Part shown: in pieces, positions 1 to 9,400 of the stretch | Position numbering within the stretch: the first letter of the stretch is position 1 | How the letters are laid out: each line of letters opens with the position of its first letter | DNA from: Selaginella tamariscina | Taxonomy: Eukaryota > Streptophyta > Lycopodiopsida > Selaginellales > Selaginellaceae | NCBI GenBank assembly: GCA_003024785.1 | Contig: PUQB01000804.1 | Location: 1 to 64,000 of the forward strand | DNA: 64,000 nucleotides | Reading direction: 5' to 3' | Notes under the pieces: generated by a model | Told to the model about the DNA's origin: nothing | Database searches by the model: none | The model's input: only the letters and a program-made list of their open reading frames with translations | Program-made: the position numbers and the translations under genes

Positions 1-692
1 GAGAGGAGGTACGTATGCTCATAGAATGCACGTGTATATATGTGCGCGTGTGCGGATGTGTGTGTCTATAGATATAAACACATCAATCGAGAAGAAAATT
101 CTATTTGTATCAGTGTAGTCAAATATTTCTATTGACGATGACTACACACACGTGCTGTATGTGTTGAAATTTATGTGTACATATATGTACATGGTGTTAT
201 ACATATCATGATGCATGAGCTACAAATACAAGGCATATAATTCTAGATATATATTTGAAATAGGTGATACGTAGATAAAAGTACGTGTTTAAAGTGTGTG
301 TGTGTGTGTGTGTTCGTGTATGCAACTAATTGGGTACATTGTCTGAAGATAAATAAGGATCATATGACTGTCTAACGTGTGAATGGAGATTCATGGCCGA
401 GTATCTTCAGTAGTATACATAACACATACATGTTGTATATACATATATAACACGTTATAATGTGTATGTGTTATATATCTGTTACAACGCGTGACTTGAG
501 GCCATGATCTTCATTAGTATATACTGTTGTATACATCGTATATATATATGCACGTATACATAAGACACGTTATTCATAGATATCGATATGCATGTGTATA
601 TGGTTTTGTAATTTATATATGTACATAGGCAACCAACTTACATTCTACACATGCACTCTAGTTGCACACATAGTTAGAAATAAATTATATTA

Positions 693-735
<43 letters not shown>

Positions 736-784
736 ATATATATATATATATATGTCACAAATAACATGTTGTGTATATATACAG
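1..784. other. Non-coding AT/GT-rich stretch, probably intron or upstream part of gene B1
   Basis: No exon can be supported here. The stretch holds short GT runs (about 295-312), many ATATAT/GTATAT tracts and a long TA-rich run at about 690-753. The first bases read GAGAGGAG followed by GTACGTATG, which would make a good splice donor at position 9, so an exon of the same gene may end at position 8. This is a guess from eight bases. The region ends in an acceptor (ACAG at 781-784) for the first clear exon. Confidence 0.5.
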
Positions 785-2321
785 GAATCACAGTTCACAA
801 ATGCGGCTATACAGCATTGGAGCAGATATACTTCCCAACAGTATCTAAGATGGTGGCACGAATGGATCGAGAAGTCCGCAAAGCCAAAGAAGATGAAGAT
901 GCAGGAGTTTCAAGCACATATAAACAAGCTCATCTGTCAGCAGGCTTTGTTTGGATGGAATTCTATGGTACGCAAGCATCGTATGAAGACCATCAAGAAG
1001 GAGCGTGCGTATAGGAAAGGTGTATTGAGTTAAACGACGTAATCTGACCAGGTGTGTGTGTGTTTGTGTGTTTGTGGTTCTGGAAGTTATCTACACACAT
1101 GTATAGTGTACATACGAATATTACGTTACTGTGCTGTATATTATACAGTTGGTAAGATCACACTGCACACACACACACACACACGCTGTTCTGCAGATGG
1201 CGTCGATGTGTTGATAATAAGAAAGTCCAACATGTTTATATGGAGAAGGCACTTCATTTCTACAGTGCTCATCAAGAGAAGCATGCAGTAAGATGCTGGC
1301 ATATGTTTGTGGATATGCGAAAACAAAGGAGAATATCCAATGCTTCTGCTATTCGAAGATGCCTTCACTCCTTAGTTTCCAATGTATCTTTTATATATAC
1401 ATATTCTAGCAGTATATATAGTATTTACATATTAGAATACGTATAAGTTATGTATATATGTTTTCACAGTCCATACTAACTATATTAAACAGGGCTTTAA
1501 TGCATGGAAACAAAGTGTAAAGCTGCAACAAGCGCAGCAAAGGGCTGTACAAGAAGTTAACCAGGCTTTGAAAAGAGCTTCAATGACGTTTTGGCGTGAA
1601 TACCTTGTGTTACACGCTGTTAAGTAAGTGTGTATATGTATTGTGTGTGTGTGTGTGACTTGTATGAGTTTGCAGGAAAAAGAAGGAACTGAAGGCAACA
1701 GTGAGCAAGAAGAGACGAGAAAAAAAGAGTAAGTAGTAGTCTATTTTGCATGCACGTTTGGAACATTATATGTACGCACATAATATGTATGTGTAATCCT
1801 AATGCAATCGTGTGTATAACATGTATATACCCACTATATATATTGCATATGTTAGCTATATGTGCTATGCATATTTAAGTGTATATATGCATATATTGAT
1901 GTATGTGTGTGTGTGTAGATTGCACGAGAGTTGCTAATATGTTGGTGGGAAGAAATGACGTGGAGGAGACGAGCAGGGCAGCTTAGCAAGCTTTTATCCT
2001 CACGAAGACAAAGAACATTATTGGTGAACAGTTTACACGAATGGATACACGCTACATTTGACAACCTGCTTATTGCCAATGCAAGGTTTCATACAGAACT
2101 CTCTGAGGCCAAGGTACATAGACTGTAGTTTATATATAGATATATAATACTTTATATATATACTGTTTGTACATTAGTATAAAAATGTATATTGTATATG
2201 TTTGTGTGTCTGTTTCCAGCGCATTATATGTCATACTAATCATATGGATAACTGCTTTTATACCCCACGTATTGATGTGTTTGTGTTTGATTTTGTATAT
2301 ACCATTAGACAGGACTCCAAG

Positions 2322-2375
<54 letters not shown>

Positions 2376-5329
2376 ATATAAACACAGCAATGCACATGTT
2401 ATTTACGAGCGTATGTTATTATTGTGCATGCTAATTGATTGTTACATAAATTAACAGGCACAATGCGATGAGCAAAAGCAACAAACGACTGCTGTCGATG
2501 TGGAGAATCTTCAGTTAATCGATCGTCTACACGTAATGTCATCTGAAATAGCATTGTTGAAGATAACCATTGCAGAGAAAGAGAAGCAAGAAGCCGAATT
2601 ACGCCATGCATTGGAAGACGGGGCTGTTATTGAAGGCTCTCTCCATGGGGACTTGGAGCAACAAAATATGAGAATCGAAGAACTGGAACTGGATATTCTC
2701 AATCTACAGGTATAGGTGTGTGTATGTATATGTATATTTGGTGTGTGTGTTTTAATTTGGTTGGGAGCATATCATAGTGACGGTTGGTCCTCTCTCTCTC
2801 GTGCGATAATCTCCCATATTTGGTAGTCATATTTGGATGCATTATGCATACCATACATTCTCAGAATATACTGGTGTTTTTTAATAGAATATACTCATGG
2901 AATATGCATTTTTACAGAAGAAGCTGCAGTTGAAGAATCTAGAGACACTGCAGGAGAAGTACACCATACAATGGAAATTCAGAACCTCGAAAGGACTTTG
3001 AAGGATTTCCAAACTCAACTCGCAGAGAAATCTTCACAGCTTGTGTCTTATGAAAAGGTGGGTGGTGTTATGTCGGGTATGCTACGATATCCGTCATGTT
3101 AGTATGTAAGCAATGTATAAGTACACGAGTGTACGAAAATGTGTAGTGTGTATATATATATATATATATAACACATACATACATACATGAAGATATGTGA
3201 TTTATATTCCACAATATCCTAGTCATGCTTGTATAAATATAGTACTTGTCTGATGGATTGCATGTGTTATGTTTTGTGCAATACCAGCGTTATTTTATGA
3301 CTTACAATACGACATAAATATACAGATACTTGTGCTTCTTTGTAGTTCTATACATTACTATCACTAATAAAATGTAGTACTGTACTACGTCTTGTGTATA
3401 TGTGTAATGTACTATACATATATATGTGTGTGCATGTACGCTTTGTATACTAGAGTGTTGAGTAATGTGTATAGACATTATAATACACACATGTACATAC
3501 TATATGCACTATGTGTAGTATAGTCCCCATATACTCTGTCAATGTAAGCTTAGTACAAAGCAATATATATCCAAGAGAACACACACACACACACATAACG
3601 GTTGGTTATTTGAATGCAGGCTTTGAAGGACACTGCAGAGAAGCTTGAGGGTGCATCGGATGAGTCTCAAGAGAAGCTCACAAGTGCTTTTGAGATTGCC
3701 GCCTCTCTCCGTAGATTGCTTGAGGACCGTGAAAACCAATGTGCAACACTTGAAGGCAACTGCAGGGTAATATTTATAATCCTATTTATTTAATATAATA
3801 ATATATTTTAATTTATTATTAATGCATATATTATAATGTAGAGGAAGGAGTTGGAGCTTAACGAAGTACAAAGAAAGCTTTCTGCTGTCAACCACAATTT
3901 TTCAGACGCTCTTGAAGCACGTAATGCCCGTATACAAGAGCTGGAGAATATTCTTATGCAAAAACAGGCCGAGGTATGTAATAATATTGATTATTAATGT
4001 AACATTGCATATGAATATTGAAAAAATATCCATACATTCGTGCATATGTCATATGCATGTATAACATCGTAGTATAATACTAAGTTGTAGGTACTTAATA
4101 GCTGGTATAATATGTACACAGTGTTATATAATAGATAGTATATGTGATCTGTTGTAATACAGGATATATCAACAGGCTAACAGTGTAATGTGTCTGTTCA
4201 TGTATTAGTACATATCTCCATAAAGTATGCATATATGCTTCTGTTTATCTTGTAAGTATAAATATACATATGTATCTATCACACACACACACACTCTACT
4301 ATTTGTGTGGCAGATGCAAGAGGCACAAACAGAATATCAGGAGTTGGAGAAATCGCTTGACTTAAAGGAAGCATCAGTACGCAGGTTGGAATATGAAATG
4401 AAGCTCAAGTCTGGTACGTTCACACATACACATGTAGAGATGTGTGTATTAATATACACACACACATACATACATATATATGTGTGTTCATATGTGTATA
4501 TTGTAATACAGAGAGAGAATCACAAAGAGCAAAGGCATTTGTTTCGAGCTTTGCGACGCAGTGGACAGAAGCAGGATCTCCAAAACGAAATACTCCTAGC
4601 CCACGTTTAACACACGTAAACGAATCAATGAGGAGCGTCTACAACCAGGCAAGAATATGTATATACCTATCTGTGTCATTATATACAAAGCTTCTAGTCA
4701 CACACACACACACACACAATAAGCAATGTTTATAACCAGGCAAGAGTTGCATTGCAAGCCGACATGGTTACTCCTGACAGTAAACAGCAACAGACATATG
4801 AGTTGTGGAAAACACAAGAGGTTAGTACAACTCTGTGTGTGCATGTCTAACAAGGTGTATGTACGATGTATACAGTTCCATAAAACGTCTTCACAGTCGG
4901 ATGGAAGCAACAGTGATGGAACTCCGAGACGTTTATCAGACGAAGAGCATGAAATCGAGACAAAGGTATGTATATATATATAGATACGTATATATCTACA
5001 AGCCCGGATTATGTACACACACACACACACAGCACACACCACAGTTACGTATTTCTCTTGGGAAGATGCAGGGCGTGTCGTATGCAGAAGCTGTAATTGC
5101 TTCTTCATCAGTTGGTGAACAAAACAAACAAGTGGAAAGCCTTCACGAGGAAATCCAGCAGTTACAAGCCAGAATTATGAGCAGACTTAGAGAGCCCTCG
5201 CTAAATGTATGTGTGTGTACATTTCTATACATATCTGTGTGTGTGTGTGTGTGTCACAAAACAACAATGCAGGTATATAATTCTCTTGTTTTGCAGGAAA
5301 GATCGAGTCCTAGTTTGAAAGAACAATAA
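785..5329 (+). CDS. Gene B1: Sfi1-like Trp-repeat plus coiled-coil protein (3' part, multi-exon)
   Basis: Exons read by eye: 785-1019, 1222-1383, 1493-1623, 1676-1728, 1919-2113, 2458-2709, 2918-3057, 3620-3766, 3842-3973, 4314-4413, 4512-4648, 4740-4820, 4876-4965, 5072-5206, 5297-5329 (TAA). The 5' end lies outside the window. The first five exons are basic and carry spaced Trp repeats such as LRWWHEWI, LFGWNSMVRKHRM, AVRCWHMFVDMRKQ, GFNAWKQSVK, TFWREYL and SLHEWIHA. These resemble Sfi1/centrin-binding repeats. From 2458 on, the protein is Leu/Glu/Lys-rich coiled coil (for example IEELELDILNLQ), with a Ser/Pro-rich stretch (SPKRNTPSPRLTH) near the C terminus. By family knowledge, such proteins sit at centrioles, basal bodies or spindle poles; the exact orthologue is not recognised. 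One G is missing near 2942 compared with unit 2, shifting that exon's frame, and the 1383 donor (AATGTATC) is weak. Phases agree across the 3' exons. Confidence 0.72.
2326..2367. repeat. (CT)n microsatellite in an intron of gene B1
   Basis: An uninterrupted CT run followed by two CTAT units lies in the intron between the 2113 donor and the 2458 acceptor. The same intron in units 2 and 3 has a shorter CT run followed by GATA repeats. Confidence 0.95.
2727..2735. other. Empty insertion site of the MULE (unit 1 allele)
   Basis: Unit 1 reads TATATGTAT here. In unit 2 and unit 3 the homologous intron is interrupted by the transposon, which is flanked by TATATGTAG. Eight of nine bases agree, so unit 1 is the unoccupied target. 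About 120 bp just downstream (2736-2858) have no counterpart beside the right end of the element in unit 2. Confidence 0.75.
4649..4739 (+). other. GC-AG intron flanked by a 12-bp direct repeat
   Basis: The exon ending CAACCAG at 4648 is followed by GCAAGAATATG, and the next exon starts after TATAACCAG with GCAAGAGTTGC. Both reading frames connect only if the intron begins with GC. The sequence AACCAGGCAAGA is present at both splice junctions. The same arrangement occurs at 36184-36273 in unit 2. A (CA)n run fills the 3' half of the intron. Confidence 0.8.
5207..5296 (+). other. Last intron of gene B1, GT-rich
   Basis: The donor GTATGTGTGTGTAC is followed by a second GT run (about 5236-5254), and the acceptor TTGTTTTGCAG lies before the final exon of ten codons and TAA. 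It is one of several introns here in which simple GT or CA runs lie close to a splice site. Confidence 0.8.
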
Positions 5330-5386
5330 TCCTGCGTTTTGTATGCAATTCCAGCATATCTCGACAGGTATTGAGTGTATGTGCGT

Positions 5387-5387
<1 letters not shown>

Positions 5388-5450
<63 letters not shown>

Positions 5451-5451
5451 T
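5388..5451. repeat. Compound (GT)n(GA)n microsatellite downstream of gene B1
   Basis: About 19 GT units pass directly into about 11 GA units. The same compound repeat at 36939-36989 in unit 2 has a shorter GT part and a longer GA part, so this locus varies between the copies. Confidence 0.95.
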
Positions 5452-6250
5452 GTATTTACGTATTTTATCTCAGATAAGTGTGCTGGTGACGAGGTTTCTT
5501 AATTAAACACATTTTTGATTATTAAATACATTATTTGGAAAGCTTCTGCATATAGAAAGTACACTATAAGAATAATAATAATAATTTTACATCATTGATA
5601 AATGACATACGGAGTTTAAACAATGGAGCAACATTGTACTAGTTTAACGAAGATTAATTTATTGATTAGGGTTGAAAGGATACGTTGAGGCTCATTTTCA
5701 AATAGATTTTCTTATCTCATATATTAAATTTATTTAGTCATGAATCCGGTCAATATGGTCATTATAAATTTCATTTTACATTATCTTAAATTCTATTTAA
5801 TAGTTATTATAAATTTAATCTGACAGTTACTGTAAATTCAATCTAACGGTGACATTCAAATTCAATTTAAGGAGTATATTAGGTCCTTAAAAGGTCACCC
5901 TTATAAAGGTGAGAATATACTTTACTTTATGAAAATATATTTATAGATTCTTGTTATGAATATGGAGAATTTATTTATGAATTAAGAAAATACCAGGAAA
6001 ATAATTGTGAAATAGTGTTTAATTTACAATTGAGAAATCTAATTTATTATAAGGGTAATTAATTTTTTATATATTTTAAAATAAATTCTTTTTTAGCGTT
6101 GTCAATTTAACATAAAGATTTTTTTTAATCTTTTATTCCAAAACTTCTTAAATATATCCTTAAAGCTTTTTCAATATCATTAAAAAAAAAAAAAATTACA
6201 CAATGTTTACAATTAATTTTCTTTAAACTCTTAACAATTTTTTATTTTAA
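5452..6250. other. AT-rich intergenic spacer
   Basis: No gene is seen. The stretch contains a short ATA repeat (5570-5584), long A and T runs (6119-6126, 6181-6194) and recurring phrases such as ATTATAAATTTCAT and CTGTAAATTCAATCTAACGGT. Compared with unit 2 (37000-37900), it lacks about 60 bp near 5521 and 14 bp near 5674. The latter gap lies between short GAAA direct repeats. Confidence 0.7.
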
Positions 6251-6301
6251 ATGAAATTAAAAAGCAAGTGCTTATTATGTTTATGTTTGAAGTGTTTGCT
6301 A

Positions 6302-6476
6302 ATCACACACACACATTATCCATGTACATCACACACACACACATCTCATGCACATTCCCTTTGTCACACATACACAACATTTTATACACATCACACACAA
6401 CCCATGCACATTCCCTTTGTCACACACACAAACAACCCATGCACATATTACACACACATCCCATTTTATGTGTGTG
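6302..6476. repeat. CA-rich minisatellite
   Basis: Two to three imperfect repeats of about 50 bp share the phrase CCCATGCACATTCCCTTTGTCACACA. Reading frames across it (His/Thr- or Cys/Val-rich) are by-products of the repeat and are not called as genes. The equivalent at 37952-38095 in unit 2 is shorter. Confidence 0.85.
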
Positions 6477-6819
6477 GGCTTAATTGTATAAGTGTATATT
6501 TGTAGGTATTGTAAAAGTACAATGTATATAAAGTGTGTAAAAGTGTTACATAGTGTAAATTTTATTGAGAGAGATAAGTAATTCATTTTAAAAATTATAT
6601 AATGTGAATTTCATTATATTATTAAAGCAAGTAAAATATTATTATGGATGTTCAAAAAGCAAAAATAATTATCTATAAGATTTCATAAATATATGTATAA
6701 TGTTATGTAAGAGTAAATAGAAAAATGATCAAGTGTTAATTTAATTTTTTACATTTGAGATGAGGATTTAAAGAGATAACATAGTAACAACTATCATGAC
6801 CACATCAATATTCATTTAA

Positions 6820-7135
6820 CGAAAAGGATATATGTATTTTTGTGTGTGTGCATTCTAAGTTTGTATATTTAACAGAAGAGGATTATTATAGCTCTGGCAT
6901 GAAAAAAATGGAAAACCAACATTGAGAATATTAAATTTTTATGTTATACACTTAAAAGAATTATGAAAAGTAGTTGCCGAAATTATAAAAACTAAAACAT
7001 AAAAGCATGAGACAAGTTTAAAAGTAGATTTTAAAATAGTTAATAATTTAGATAAGTTAATTAATAGTTTTTTTCTTATTAGTCAAGAAAGAAGTGAATA
7101 TGTCTTATTGAAAAATCTTCTTTATATATAAGTAT
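6820..7135 (+). pseudogene. Decayed copy of the small ORF found intact at 38474-38767
   Basis: This stretch matches 38474-38767 of unit 2, where an open frame of 97 codons exists. Here the frame is interrupted by several indels and stops. No domain is recognised. Low complexity and Lys/Ile-rich composition leave it open whether it was ever a gene. Confidence 0.35.
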
Positions 7136-7245
7136 ATGTGTGAGTGTGTACATAACACATGAATATGTATATAACACTTAGCAATCTGGCAAGAGTGGCT
7201 ACTTTATTTCTTGAAATGTTTTGTAAAACTTCATACACATTCTCT

Positions 7246-7364
7246 CTCTACACACACACATATATAACCCTTAATCACACATATGGTGTTTGTGTTGTCA
7301 ACACATACACACATATATATATAACCCTTAATCACACTCATATAGTGTTTTGTGTTGTGCTTTG
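7246..7364. repeat. Two-copy tandem duplication of about 60-65 bp
   Basis: The phrase ATATATAACCCTTAATCACAC followed by CATAT..GTGTTTGTGTTGT occurs twice here. Only one copy is present at the same place in unit 2 (38900-38945). It is a local length change between the duplicated units. Confidence 0.75.
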
Positions 7365-7379
7365 CGTTCTACTTCATGT

Positions 7380-7860
7380 CTTTTCAGAATGTGAGGGACA
7401 TGGAACATTGATTCGATTGTCAAGCGCCAAGAGTTTCATTTAGGTGGGAATTGTTTGCCCTTGTTGCTTCTTGGGAATGTATTCCACTCAGACTGCACGA
7501 TTCATCATGATATTGTGCATGAAACAATCTCATTTTGTGATACCCGGTGATGTTGTGTTATAAAAATCTCATTATGTGATACGTGGAAAATAAGGAATGC
7601 TCGGTAGCTATGGAGCTACTCATAAGTATGCAGTGTGAACAACTTTGCTTTGCATTTAAGGCTTGAATATACTTTGACAAGCACACACAAAGTGCATTTT
7701 ATAAACATGCAAAAGCATGCAGATTGATATAGATGCTTTTGTGGTATACATGTCGGTAGACATGTATAGCAAGTGTGGGAGTGTGTCCAAGTGTAGTTGT
7801 CTTTGATAGGATGAGCCACTACATTGTTGCTTCATGGACTAGTCTAATTATGGAGATACA
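7380..7860 (+). pseudogene. Pentatricopeptide-repeat (PPR) protein pseudogene fragment, unit 1
   Basis: In the frame around 7722-7850 the reading is close to DAFVV..SVDMYSKCGSV..., then after a stop/frame break FDRMSHYIVASWTSLI. This is the standard signature of a plant PLS-class PPR protein (organelle RNA binding). The upstream part up to 7380 shows further partial similarity but is broken by stops. There is no start, no full-length frame and no intact repeat array. Unit 2 holds an independently decayed copy at about 38985-39445. Similarity was judged by eye from the motif. Confidence 0.65.
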
Positions 7861-7959
7861 TGGAGAAAGGAGAGAACTTGAAAGTTATGGACTCATTATA
7901 GCTTTTTAATATATATATTATTTATATATAACATGTATTATAAGGTTTAGAATGGGTAT

Positions 7960-8250
7960 ACTTTGATATTCCCTTATGAGGGTGAGTGCACATATAACCT
8001 TGCCACATTTATTAATCACCCTTAAGCTTAAGTAATGTAGCATTTAAAAAGGGGTCACATGTGCCCTTACCCTCTTGTAAGGGTGAGGGGATAAACTCAT
8101 CAGGTTAAGGATAATAATTGGGTTAAGGAATAAACTCATCAAGTTAAGAATAATAACTGAGTTAAGGGTCTAGCTTAGGATAAACTCACCAGGTTAAGAA
8201 TAATAACTAAATTAAGAGTTCAATTTAAGAATGGGTTAAAGGTCCAACCG
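7960..8250. repeat. Short minisatellite, unit 1 version
   Basis: About four imperfect repeats of roughly 40-45 bp share GATAAACTCATCAGGTTAAGAATAATAACT followed by GGTTAAGGGTC. In unit 2 the same array is far longer (39620-40235). Just upstream, an inverted phrase CCCTTACCCTCTTGTAAGGGTGAGGG can form a hairpin (8076-8101). Confidence 0.8.
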
Positions 8251-9400
8251 GAATGAAATAGAAGCCATCCAAAAAGCTTGTGTCTAGATGTGAGCCTAGA
8301 CTTTCATAAAGCATGAATTACCAAGTACACGTGCACACTATGAAAGCCATATTGCCCCATCCAAGTAACAACTTTGGTATCATGAATTTCCAATCATATG
8401 CATGTCCATCCTATTGTTAGTGTATATTGAAAAAAGGCCTCTTCCGACATGAACCATACAATCTCCTCTAGATCCCAGCTCAATTCAATTCACAAAGCGA
8501 TTGAGATTAAGCCACCATAAAGATGCAAAAGATCCCAGCCTAACATGTGGGTCCACTGTAGCAGTTTTCATGTCTTGCAAGACCACTTTAACCCTTTGTG
8601 CACGAAGAAGAATGTTGCACCTAGGTAGCAACTCGCCAGAAGATAAAGTATTTTTTGCAACAGTACATCTAAAAACACTATCCTTACATATGTATACTTG
8701 TTGGTGATGGCAGTATAGTCTAGTCTCTTGTGGAATGCCTCAAAAGAGCACAACAAAGTAATAATCCCATGAGTTGTAACCATCGAGATTCACCAAACTA
8801 TCACTACAAATGTAAAACTCCACAAGCTATGGCCTCAATACATGGAAGAAGATAGAAAAAATGCCAAAAGCAACTGCCAAGCAAACTCTTGGAAATGTTT
8901 GTATGTCCACATACAAAGTGTATTTGCCAAATCCACTAGCAGTTGAATGCAAAAATTGCATATGCCCAACAGAAATCAAAATCCTGCCATGTATTGGCAA
9001 CACATAGATCTGCCAAGAACCGCTCAGAATTGTCCCACACACAACTTGCAGGTGATCCACACAAACCCTTGAGTTGGACAGAAGATCCTCCAACTCAGCA
9101 AAGAAAAGATGCATAGCAAGTTGTGATCCCAACTATAGACAATCCCAATTGCAACTCCCGTAAAAAGCAGTATTGGATGTGTAGAGGAGAACTTGTAGCC
9201 AAGATCCCAATTGCAGCTCCCATGAAAAGCCAAATCTATAGTATTAGATGTGTAAAGGAGAACCCAACGAAGAAAATTGTAAACCAATGGAGCTGCACAT
9301 AAAGATCCCCTAAGAAAGAGTGAGGTGATGTGCCCTGAAGTAAACATGTAATAAGTATTAACCATGCCCCTCCCTAGTGAGGTTTGAACTTGCATCCTTT
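8250..9400. other. Spacer with possible decayed coding sequence, unrecognised
   Basis: Moderately GC-balanced compared with its surroundings, and well conserved with 42500-43560 in unit 2. Open frames of about 60-120 codons exist on both strands (for example 9024-9395 and 8827-9132 minus), but none is conserved as an uninterrupted frame in both units and no motif is recognised. It may be a relic gene or transposon fragment. Confidence 0.35.

Noticed and set aside
6302..6476. His/Thr-rich and Cys/Val-rich open frames as metal-binding proteins
   Set aside because: They are translations of CA/GT minisatellites and change with repeat length between units.
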